Shown here: piece by piece, positions 22,165-30,159 of the stretch
How the letters are laid out: every line of letters starts with the position of its first letter
How positions within the stretch are numbered: the stretch's first letter is position 1
Origin: Pseudomonas viridiflava
Lineage (GTDB): Bacteria > Pseudomonadota > Gammaproteobacteria > Pseudomonadales > Pseudomonadaceae
Assembly (NCBI GenBank): GCA_900596015.1
Contig: UVIF01000023.1
Coordinates: 682,001-746,000, forward strand
Direction: 5' to 3'
Length of the DNA: 64,000 bases
Translations under genes and position numbers: made by a program
Notes under the pieces: generated by a model
The model's database searches: none
What the model saw: the letters and a program-made list of their open reading frames with translations, nothing else
Told to the model about the DNA's origin: nothing

Positions 22165-23394
22165 ATGCACCAGTCACTCACTCCGTTGCGTTTTCCGTTG
22201 GCGGCCCTTGCGCTGATGGTGATCGCGGCTTGCGGAAAAACACCCGATGTCGCTCAGGCGCCTGCTGCACCCAAGGTTACCGTGGCCCAGGTGCTGGAAC
22301 AGCCGGTCAATGAATGGGACGAGTTCACCGGGCGCCTGGAAGCACCGGAAACCGTTGAGATTCGCCCACGCGTGTCGGGCCAGATTGACCAGGTAGCCTT
22401 CACCGAGGGCGCCCTGGTGAACAAGGGCGACCTGCTGTTCCAGATCGATCCGCGGCCCTTCCAGGCCGAAGTGCGGCGCCTGGAAGCGCAGCTGCAACAG
22501 GCCCGCGCCAGTTCTGCGCGCAGCGACAACGAAGCGCAACGCGGCCAGCGCCTGCAGGCGAGCAACGCCATTTCCGCCGAGCTGGCCGAGACCCGTGCCA
22601 CCGCGGCGCAAGAATCGCGCGCGGCGCTCGCCGGCATCCAGGCACAGCTTGACCTGGCCCGGCTGAACCTGAGCTTCACCCGCGTGACGGCGCCGATCTC
22701 CGGACGCGTCAGCCGTGCCGAAATAACCGCAGGCAACATCGTCACCGCCGACGTGACGCCGCTGACCAGCGTGGTTTCTACCGACAAGGTGTATGCCTAC
22801 TTCGATGCCGACGAGCGCGTGTACCTCAAATACACCCAGCTCGCCCGCCAGGGCCAGCGCGGCCAGACCACCCCGGTCTACCTGGGGCTGTCCAACGAGG
22901 CCGGCAACCCGCACCTGGGTCACATGAATTTTGTCGACAACCAGGTCAATCCCAAGACCGGCACCATTCGTGGTCGCGCCGTGTTCGACAACAAGGACGG
23001 CAGCTTCACCCCCGGCCTGTACGCACGGCTGAAACTGGTGGGCAGCGCCACCTATTCGGCAGTGCTGATCAAGGACGAGGCGGTGGGCACCGACCTGGGC
23101 AAGAAGTTCGTGCTGGTAATGGATCAGGACAACAAGGCCGCCTACCGCAGCATCGAACTGGGGCCCAAGCTTGAAGGCCTGCGCATCGTGCGCAGTGGTC
23201 TGAACAAGGATGAGCGCATCGTCATCAACGGCCTGCAGCGCGTTCGCCCCGGTTCCCAGGTCGACCCCGAAGTCGCCCAGATGGCCAGCCCTGCCACCCT
23301 CGCCGCCCTGGCCGAACAGCGCCATGCCCTGGAAGCCAGCAACACGCCCGCTGCTGCGGTCAAGGTTGCCAGCGTTTCGACTCCACGCGGTTAA
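22165..23394 (+). CDS. mexE: RND efflux periplasmic adaptor, MexE-like
   Basis: This 409-residue adaptor links the inner-membrane pump to the outer-membrane channel. The lipoprotein signal ends in IAAC (Cys24). Barrel-sandwich lipoyl halves (VEIRPRVSGQI and FTRVTAPISGRVSRAEIT) flank a helical hairpin (residues ~105-165), then beta-barrel (YFDADERVYLKYTQL) and membrane-proximal parts. AQVLEQPVNEWDEFTGRLEA is close to MexE as I remember it. The start at 22165 keeps the signal peptide N-terminal; an open extension to 21955 runs through the divergent small gene. The three pump genes are tightly spaced. Confidence 0.9.
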   Translation: MHQSLTPLRFPLAALALMVIAACGKTPDVAQAPAAPKVTVAQVLEQPVNEWDEFTGRLEAPETVEIRPRVSGQIDQVAFTEGALVNKGDLLFQIDPRPFQAEVRRLEAQLQQARASSARSDNEAQRGQRLQASNAISAELAETRATAAQESRAALAGIQAQLDLARLNLSFTRVTAPISGRVSRAEITAGNIVTADVTPLTSVVSTDKVYAYFDADERVYLKYTQLARQGQRGQTTPVYLGLSNEAGNPHLGHMNFVDNQVNPKTGTIRGRAVFDNKDGSFTPGLYARLKLVGSATYSAVLIKDEAVGTDLGKKFVLVMDQDNKAAYRSIELGPKLEGLRIVRSGLNKDERIVINGLQRVRPGSQVDPEVAQMASPATLAALAEQRHALEASNTPAAAVKVASVSTPRG

Positions 23395-23406
23395 GAGATC
23401 ACTGCG

Positions 23407-26400
23407 ATGAACTTCTCTCAATTCTTCATCAAGCGGCCGATCTTCGCCGCCGTGCTGTCGCTGATCATTCTGATCGCCGGCGCCATCTCGCTGTTCCAGC
23501 TGCCGATCAGCGAGTACCCCGAAGTGGTCCCGCCGACCGTGGTGGTGCGTGCCAGCTTCCCCGGCGCCAACCCCAAGGTCATCGGTGAAACCGTGGCCGC
23601 GCCGCTCGAACAGGCCATCACCGGTGTGGAGAACATGCTGTACATGTCCTCGCAGTCTACCGCCGACGGCAAGCTGACCTTGACCCTGACTTTCGCTTTG
23701 GGCACCGACCTGGACAACGCCCAGGTGCAGGTGCAGAACCGAGTGACGCGCACCCAACCCAAGCTGCCCGAAGAAGTCACGCGGATCGGCATCACCGTGG
23801 ACAAGGCTTCACCGGACTTGACCATGGTGGTCCACCTGACCTCCCCCGACCAGCGCTACGACATGCTCTACCTGTCCAACTACGCGACCTTGAACATCAA
23901 GGACGAACTGGCCAGGCTCAATGGCATCGGCGACGTGCAGTTGTTCGGCATGGGCGACTATTCATTGCGCGTTTGGCTGGACCCGAACAAGACCGCTTCG
24001 CGCAACCTGACCGCTACCGACGTGGTCACCGCCATTCGCGAGCAGAACCGTCAGGTTGCCGCTGGCCAGCTGGGCGCGCCGCCTGCGCCCAACGCCACCA
24101 GTTTCCAGATGTCGGTCAACACCCAGGGCCGCCTGGTCACCGAAGAGGAATTCGAAAACATCGTCGTGCGCGCCGCCGACGATGGCGAAATCACCCGGCT
24201 CAAGGACATTGCCCGCGTGGAGCTGGGTTCCAGTCAGTACGCGTTGCGCTCGCTGCTGAACAATCAACCGGCGGTGGCCCTGCCGATCTTCCAGCGGCCG
24301 GGTTCCAATGCCATCGACGTGTCCAATCAGGTTCGAGCGAAAATGGCCGAACTCAAGCAGTCGTTCCCTGAAGGCATGGACTACAGCATCGTCTACGACC
24401 CGACCATCTTCGTGCGCGGCTCGATCGAGGCGGTGGTGCACACCTTGTTCGAAGCGCTGATCCTGGTCGTGCTGGTGGTGATCCTGTTCCTGCAGACCTG
24501 GCGCGCCTCGATCATTCCGCTGGTAGCCGTGCCGGTGTCGCTGATCGGCACCTTCGCCGTCATGCACATGTTCGGCTTTTCACTTAACGCGTTGTCGCTG
24601 TTCGGACTGGTGCTGGCCATCGGTATCGTCGTGGACGACGCCATCGTGGTGGTGGAGAACGTCGAGCGCAACATCGAGCTGGGGCTGGAACCGGTAGCTG
24701 CGACCGAGCGGGCCATGCGCGAAGTGACCGGGCCGATCATCGCCACTGCGCTGGTGCTGTGTGCGGTGTTCGTGCCGGCGGCGTTCATCTCCGGGCTCAC
24801 CGGGCAGTTCTACAAGCAGTTCGCCTTGACCATCGCCATTTCCACGGTCATTTCGGCGTTCAACTCGTTGACCCTGTCGCCAGCCCTGGCGGCCGTGCTG
24901 CTCAAGGCTCACGACGCACCGAAGGACCGTTTCTCCAGATTGCTCGACAAGCTGCTGGGTGGCTGGCTGTTCCGACCATTCAACCGCTTTTTCGAAAAAG
25001 CCAGCCACGGCTATGTCGGCACCGTGGCGCGGGTGATCCGCAGCAGTGGTATCGCCATGCTGTTGTATGCAGGGTTCATGGTGCTGACCTGGGTCGGTTT
25101 CGCCAACACCCCTACCGGTTTCGTGCCTTCTCAGGATAAGCAGTACCTGGTGGCGTTCGCGCAGTTGCCGGACGCCGCCAGCCTGGACCGCACCGAAGAT
25201 GTGATCAAGCGCATGTCGGACATTGCCTTGAAACAGCCGGGCGTGGAGAACGCCATTGCTTTCCCGGGCCTGTCGATCAACGGTTTCACCAACAGCCCGA
25301 ACAACGGCATCGTGTTCGTCGCGCTCAAGGACTTCGATCAGCGCAAGGACGCCAGCCTGTCGGCCAATGCCATCGCTGCCGAGCTCAACGGCAAGTTCGC
25401 CGGTATCCAGGACGCCTACATGGCGATCTTCCCACCGCCGCCGGTGATGGGCCTGGGCACCATCGGTGGATTCCGCTTGCAGGTCCAGGATCGCGGCAAC
25501 CTTGGCTATGACGAGTTGTACAAGCAAACCCAGAACATCATTGCCAAGAGCCGCAGCGTGCCGGAACTGGCCGGGCTGTTCACCAGCTACACGGTGAACG
25601 TGCCGCAGGTGGATGCCTCGATCGATCGGGAAAAGGCCAAGACCCATGGCGTGGCCATCAGCGATATATTCGACACCTTGCAGGTGTACCTGGGCTCGCT
25701 GTACGCCAACGACTTCAACCGCTTCGGGCGCACCTATCAGGTCAATGTCCAGGCCGAGCAGCAGTTCCGCCTGGAGGCCGAGCAGATCGGCCAGCTGAAG
25801 GTGCGCAACGATCGCGGCGAGATGATCCCGCTGGCCACGTTCATCAAGGTCAGCGACACCGCAGGGCCTGATCGCGTGATGCACTACAACGGCTTCGTCA
25901 CGGCGGAAATCAACGGCGCTGCCGCACCGGGCTACAGTTCGGGCCAGGCCCAGGCAGCGGTAGAGAAACTGCTCAAGGACGAACTGCCCAACGGCATGGC
26001 CTACGAATGGACCGAGCTGACCTATCAGCAGATTCTGGCAGGCAACACCGCGCTGTTCGTGTTCCCGCTGTGCGTGCTGCTGGCCTTCCTGGTGCTGGCG
26101 GCGCAGTACGAAAGCTGGAGCCTGCCGCTGGCGGTGATCCTGATCGTGCCCATGACCCTGCTCTCGGCGATTGCCGGGGTGATGATCGCGGGCAGCGACA
26201 ACAATATCTTCACCCAGATCGGCCTCATCGTGCTGGTCGGACTGGCGTGCAAGAACGCGATCCTGATCGTCGAATTCGCCAAGGACAAGCAGGAGGAAGG
26301 CCTCGACCCGCTGGCCGCCGTGCTGGAGGCGTGCCGCTTGCGGCTGCGGCCGATCCTGATGACCTCGTTCGCTTTCATCATGGGCGTGGTGCCGCTGGTG

Positions 26401-26586
26401 CTGTCGTCCGGCGCCGGTGCCGAGATGCGCCATGCCATGGGCGTGGCGGTGTTCTCCGGCATGCTGGGGGTGACCTTCTTCGGCCTGCTGCTGACCCCGG
26501 TGTTCTTCGTGCTGATCCGTCGCCATGTCGAGCGTCGTCAGGCCCGCAAGGCGGACCGCGCACTCAAGCTTGAGGTACAACCATGA
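23407..26586 (+). CDS. mexF: RND efflux pump transporter, MexF-like
   Basis: This 1059-residue proton-driven inner-membrane transporter of the HAE1 family has two repeats of six helices and two large periplasmic loops. The proton-relay acidic pair is seen in LAIGIVVDDAIVVVENVERN. The start MNFSQFFIKRPIFAAVLS is family-typical. It lies 12 bases after the adaptor gene, and its stop overlaps the start of the channel gene (ATGA). MexF homologues export chloramphenicol, fluoroquinolones and some signalling precursors. No mexT-like activator adjoins this operon. Assignment to the MexF rather than another HAE1 clade is by similarity of the whole trio. Confidence 0.92.
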   Translation: MNFSQFFIKRPIFAAVLSLIILIAGAISLFQLPISEYPEVVPPTVVVRASFPGANPKVIGETVAAPLEQAITGVENMLYMSSQSTADGKLTLTLTFALGTDLDNAQVQVQNRVTRTQPKLPEEVTRIGITVDKASPDLTMVVHLTSPDQRYDMLYLSNYATLNIKDELARLNGIGDVQLFGMGDYSLRVWLDPNKTASRNLTATDVVTAIREQNRQVAAGQLGAPPAPNATSFQMSVNTQGRLVTEEEFENIVVRAADDGEITRLKDIARVELGSSQYALRSLLNNQPAVALPIFQRPGSNAIDVSNQVRAKMAELKQSFPEGMDYSIVYDPTIFVRGSIEAVVHTLFEALILVVLVVILFLQTWRASIIPLVAVPVSLIGTFAVMHMFGFSLNALSLFGLVLAIGIVVDDAIVVVENVERNIELGLEPVAATERAMREVTGPIIATALVLCAVFVPAAFISGLTGQFYKQFALTIAISTVISAFNSLTLSPALAAVLLKAHDAPKDRFSRLLDKLLGGWLFRPFNRFFEKASHGYVGTVARVIRSSGIAMLLYAGFMVLTWVGFANTPTGFVPSQDKQYLVAFAQLPDAASLDRTEDVIKRMSDIALKQPGVENAIAFPGLSINGFTNSPNNGIVFVALKDFDQRKDASLSANAIAAELNGKFAGIQDAYMAIFPPPPVMGLGTIGGFRLQVQDRGNLGYDELYKQTQNIIAKSRSVPELAGLFTSYTVNVPQVDASIDREKAKTHGVAISDIFDTLQVYLGSLYANDFNRFGRTYQVNVQAEQQFRLEAEQIGQLKVRNDRGEMIPLATFIKVSDTAGPDRVMHYNGFVTAEINGAAAPGYSSGQAQAAVEKLLKDELPNGMAYEWTELTYQQILAGNTALFVFPLCVLLAFLVLAAQYESWSLPLAVILIVPMTLLSAIAGVMIAGSDNNIFTQIGLIVLVGLACKNAILIVEFAKDKQEEGLDPLAAVLEACRLRLRPILMTSFAFIMGVVPLVLSSGAGAEMRHAMGVAVFSGMLGVTFFGLLLTPVFFVLIRRHVERRQARKADRALKLEVQP

Positions 26587-27995
26587 ATCGCTTGAAACCC
26601 CTTCTGCCCAGCCTGCTGGTGATGGCCCTGGCCGCGTGTGCGGTGGGCCCTGACTACCGCGCGCCGCAGGAGTTGGATGCGTCCGTGGCGGCCGCCCAGG
26701 ATGCGCGTTATTACCGCGCCGAGCAGTTCGATGCCGTGTGGTGGCAGCAATTCGACGACCCGACGCTCAATCGCCTGGTCAACGAATCGCTGCAGGGCAA
26801 CCGCGAGCTGCGCGTGGCCTTCGCCCGCCTCAAGGCGTCTCGGGCGATCCGCGACGATGTGGCCAACGACCGCTTCCCGGTGGTGACCAGCCGCGCCAGC
26901 AGCGAGATCGGCAAGAGCCAGATACCGGGCCAGACCGACGAGCGCGTCAATACCGAACGCTACGACCTGGGCCTGGACATGGCCTGGGAAGTCGACTTGT
27001 TCGGGCGCATCCAGCGTCAGTTGGAAGTCAGTGACGCCCAGCAGGGTGAAGCCGCGGCCAACCTGCAGCAGTTGCAGGTGACGTTGATCGCCGACCTGGT
27101 GGATGCCTACGGACAACTGCGCGGCGCGCAGCTGCGCGAGAAGATCGCCCTGGCCAACCTGAAGAACCAGCAGGATTCGCGCGGCATCACCCGCAGCCTG
27201 GAGGAAGCCGGCGTCGGCAATCAACTGGACGTGGTGCGTGCCGATGCACGTCTGGCCGCGGTCGAAGCGACCGTGCCGCAACTGCAGGCCGAGCAGGTGC
27301 GGGCACGCAACCGCATCGCCACCCTGCTCGGCCAGCGTCCCGATCAACTCAGCGTGGACCTGAGCCCGGCGCAGCTGCCGGCCATTGCCAAGGCGCTGCC
27401 GATCGGTGACCCGACCCAACTGCTGCGCCGCCGTCCGGACATTCGCAGTGCCGAACGCCGACTGGCAGCCGCCACCGCGCAGATCGGCGTGGCCACGGCC
27501 GATCTGTTTCCACGGGTCAGTCTCACAGGTTTCCTCGGTTTCACGGCGGCACGTGGTTCGCAGATCGGTTCGTCGGCGGCCAACGCCTGGGGCCTGGGGC
27601 CGAGCATCACCTGGGCAGCTTTCGACCTGGGCAGCGTGCGCGCGCAGATTCGCGCGGCCAACGCCGATGCCGAAGGTGCGCTGGCCAGCTACGAACAGGA
27701 TGTGTTGCTGGCGCTGGAAGAATCGGAAAACGCCTTCAGTGACTACGGCAAGCGCCAGCAGCGTCTGCAGGCGCTGATGCGCCAGAGCGACTCCAGCCGC
27801 GCTGCGGCGTCGCTGGCGTCGATCCAGTACCGCGAAGGCACCGCCGATTACCTGGTGCTGCTCGATGCCGAGCGCGAGCGCTTGAGCGCCGAAGACGCGC
27901 AGGCCCAGGGCGAAACCGAGTTGTATCGCGGCATCGTGGCGATCTACAAGGCGCTGGGCGGTGGCTGGCAACCAGACACGCTGGCACGCCTGTAG
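26583..27995 (+). CDS. oprN: Outer-membrane efflux channel, OprN-like
   Basis: This 470-residue TolC/NodT-type channel lipoprotein begins with the lipobox LAAC and then VGPDYRAP, typical of the family. It has two outer-membrane-factor repeats with the recurring RRPDIRSAERRLAAATAQIGVATADLFP stretch in the second half (residue ~280). The ATG overlaps the pump gene stop (ATGA). Together with the two preceding genes it makes a complete tripartite exporter. Confidence 0.9.
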   Translation: MNRLKPLLPSLLVMALAACAVGPDYRAPQELDASVAAAQDARYYRAEQFDAVWWQQFDDPTLNRLVNESLQGNRELRVAFARLKASRAIRDDVANDRFPVVTSRASSEIGKSQIPGQTDERVNTERYDLGLDMAWEVDLFGRIQRQLEVSDAQQGEAAANLQQLQVTLIADLVDAYGQLRGAQLREKIALANLKNQQDSRGITRSLEEAGVGNQLDVVRADARLAAVEATVPQLQAEQVRARNRIATLLGQRPDQLSVDLSPAQLPAIAKALPIGDPTQLLRRRPDIRSAERRLAAATAQIGVATADLFPRVSLTGFLGFTAARGSQIGSSAANAWGLGPSITWAAFDLGSVRAQIRAANADAEGALASYEQDVLLALEESENAFSDYGKRQQRLQALMRQSDSSRAAASLASIQYREGTADYLVLLDAERERLSAEDAQAQGETELYRGIVAIYKALGGGWQPDTLARL

Positions 27996-28141
27996 CCTGG
28001 GAAAGGCGCCTGTCATGCGGGAAAAACGTCAGCGGCCGATGGTAGGATAGGCGCCATCCAGGCACCTCGGGGGCCGTTGTCGGGCATGTCTGCCTGGCAG
28101 CGGCCTGCAGTGGGCCGACCCCGATCCGCAGCGAGCGCCCC

Positions 28142-28711
28142 ATGATCAGCATCCGCCCCATGACCCCCTCAGATTTCGAACGTTTCTGGCCCACCTTCAA
28201 TGCGGTGGTCCAGGGTCAGCAGACCTACGCCTACGATCCGGCCATGACCCGCGAGGCCGCCGAGCACACCTGGCTGCAACTGCCCTTGCATACCTTCGTT
28301 GCCGAGGATGAACAAGGCCAGCTGTTGGGCAGCTACTACCTCAAGGCCAATGCCGCAGGCCCCGGCAATCATGTGAGCAACTGCGGCTACATGGTCACCG
28401 AGGCCGCGCGCGGTCGAGGCGTGGCGCGACTGATGTGCGAGCACTCGCAGGAGGTGGCTCGCGACAGCGGTTTCCTGGCCATGCAGTTCAACTCGGTGGT
28501 AGCCAGCAACGAAGTGGCGGTGGCCCTGTGGCACAAGCTGGGGTTCGAAACCGTCGGGCGCCTGCCGCGGGCTTATCGGCATGCGCAGCACGGGCTGGTG
28601 GATTGCCTGGTGATGTACAAGTGGCTGGCCGAGGAGCCTGCGCCGCCGACCCGGTTGATCGGCCGCAAGAACATCGAGTCGGTGGTGTCGCGGCCGCGGC
28701 GCGCGCGCTGA
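28142..28711 (+). CDS. GNAT family N-acetyltransferase
   Basis: The protein has 189 residues. It opens with the GNAT beta strand (MISIRPMTPSDFERFWPTF). Motif A is NCGYMVTEAARGRGVARLM, and an acceptor-site Asn/Leu stretch follows (ASNEVAVALWHKLGFETVG). The C-terminal ~25 residues are a basic tail. The start MISIRPM at 28142 is the natural domain beginning. Substrate unknown; no functional link to the efflux genes is evident. Confidence 0.88.
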   Translation: MISIRPMTPSDFERFWPTFNAVVQGQQTYAYDPAMTREAAEHTWLQLPLHTFVAEDEQGQLLGSYYLKANAAGPGNHVSNCGYMVTEAARGRGVARLMCEHSQEVARDSGFLAMQFNSVVASNEVAVALWHKLGFETVGRLPRAYRHAQHGLVDCLVMYKWLAEEPAPPTRLIGRKNIESVVSRPRRAR

Positions 28712-28821
28712 ACCGTTACCTGCATCACGGAAGTCGATGATGGCTATCGAAAAACGGAATTTTTCTTCAGGGCGTGGGATCAGCAGTATAGGCCCCTGAC
28801 TACCCCAAGGATTTCGTACCG

Positions 28822-28890
28822 ATGAATATCAACCTGACTCTGTGCTGCATGATCGTCGTTTCATTCAGTATCGCATTGAGCCACGTCTGA
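28822..28890 (+). CDS. 22-residue hydrophobic peptide
   Basis: This short frame starts about 110 bases after the acetyltransferase stop, with AAGGA upstream of the ATG. It encodes a single hydrophobic segment (LTLCCMIVVSFSIALS), long enough for a short membrane helix, and is not an extension of either neighbour. It could be a small membrane protein. Only ORF shape and the ribosome-binding site support it. Confidence 0.35.
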   Translation: MNINLTLCCMIVVSFSIALSHV

Positions 28891-28916
28891 TCTTGCGCAC
28901 GGGCGCGACGCAGGCC

Positions 28917-29801
28917 TCAAAGATTGCCCAAATGCTCGCGCAGGAACTCGATCAATACCTGCACCGGCCGTGATGTCTGTCGATGCTGCGGATACACCGC
29001 CGAAAGGGCCAGGGGCTCGGTGACGAAGTCATCGAGTACGGTCTGCAACCGTCCCGAGCTGATCGCCTGCTGGACGATGAACCGGGGCAGGTAGGCGACA
29101 CCCATGCCGGCCACGGCCGCCTCGCAGAGCAGTTCGCCGTTGTTGGCCCGCAGACGCCCGCCCACGCCGATTACCAATGGCTTGCCGTCCACCTGGAAGC
29201 GCCACTGTACCTGCCGCGCATGACCGTAGGGCAGACAGTCGTGGGCTGCCAACTCCTGAGGGGTGGCCGGGATGCCGCGTGCGGCCAGGTAGTCGGGACT
29301 TGCACAGTAGACGCGTGCGATGGAGGCAATGCGCCGAGCGATCAGCGATGAGTCTTCCAGCACGCCGATACGCAGGACCAGGTCGTAGCCTTCACCGAGC
29401 AGGTCGACCGGGCGGTCGCTGAGATCCATTTCGACCTGGACCTGTGGATAGCGCTGGAGGAATCGAGGCATCAGCACGCTGAGTTGCGCCATGGCGAACG
29501 ACAGCGGCGCACTCACGCGCAAGATGCCACGCGGTTCGGCAGCCTGCCCTGCTATGCCCTGCTCGATCTGTTCCACTTCCGCCAGCAGGCGTACGGCCGA
29601 GTCGTAGTAGCTCTGGCCCAGCGCGGTCACATCGAGGCGCCGTGTGGAGCGATTGAGCAAGCGCGCGCCGAGACGGCTTTCCAGTTGCATCAAGCGACGA
29701 CTGATGTACTGCTTGGAAACCCCCAGTTGCTCGGCGGCAGCGGTGAAGCTGCGCGATTCCAGTACCTGAACGAACAGCCGCATGTCTTCGAAAGCGTTCA
29801 T
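28917..29801 (-). CDS. LysR family transcription regulator
   Basis: The protein has 294 residues. The N-terminal winged helix (FVQVLESRSFTAAAEQLGVS, KQYISRRLMQLESRLGARLL) is followed by the substrate-binding domain (ILRVSAPLSFAMAQL and so on), as in the AaeR/DsdC-like group that regulates aromatic or oxidative functions. The ATG at 29801 follows AAGGAG and fits the family start; the frame runs open to 29924 through a REP palindrome. The target is unknown; the divergent neighbour across the REP region is the ergothioneine gene. Confidence 0.9.
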   Translation of the reverse strand: MNAFEDMRLFVQVLESRSFTAAAEQLGVSKQYISRRLMQLESRLGARLLNRSTRRLDVTALGQSYYDSAVRLLAEVEQIEQGIAGQAAEPRGILRVSAPLSFAMAQLSVLMPRFLQRYPQVQVEMDLSDRPVDLLGEGYDLVLRIGVLEDSSLIARRIASIARVYCASPDYLAARGIPATPQELAAHDCLPYGHARQVQWRFQVDGKPLVIGVGGRLRANNGELLCEAAVAGMGVAYLPRFIVQQAISSGRLQTVLDDFVTEPLALSAVYPQHRQTSRPVQVLIEFLREHLGNL

Positions 29802-29871
29802 CGTCACTCCTTGGTTGACAATGCATTGTGGGACAGCCCCCCCGGTCGCACAACCGGCCGCAACCTTCCTC

Positions 29872-30003
29872 CTGTGGAAGCGGTCATCGGCCGCGAAAGG
29901 GGCACCGCGGATTGGCTGGTCCACCGCGGCGTCTGGTTCGCGGCCACGGACTGCTCCTACAGCGGAGGTTGCATCCCGTAGGAGCGGTATCGTGCGGATG
30001 GGG
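29872..30003. repeat. REP palindromes, family A
   Basis: A reverse unit lies at 29872-29897 (containing GCGGTCATCGGCCGCGAA), a forward unit at 29937-29960 (TTCGCGGCCACGGACTGCTC...), and a degenerate reverse unit at about 29978-30003. The last two face each other. The same units build the tandem array at 46390-46623. They fill the gap between the LysR gene and the ergothioneine gene, as Pseudomonas REP elements usually do. Confidence 0.75.
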
Positions 30004-30159
30004 TTTTCGATGAGCGGGCGAACCTGCCGGGGGTTGCACAGTCACACCCTTTAGCCCGTCGTTGAAGCTCAACGGCGGTCGTGCGGAAAGCGATAGAAAA
30101 GCGCTCCCGCGCCCGTTTCCCATCGTCGCCATCGACGGAGCCGTCGGAGCAGCCTCTTG

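Noticed and set aside
24580..26580. 666-codon minus-strand frame
   Set aside because: Mirror of mexF third-position GC; translation is His/Gln/Arg-rich and resembles no protein.
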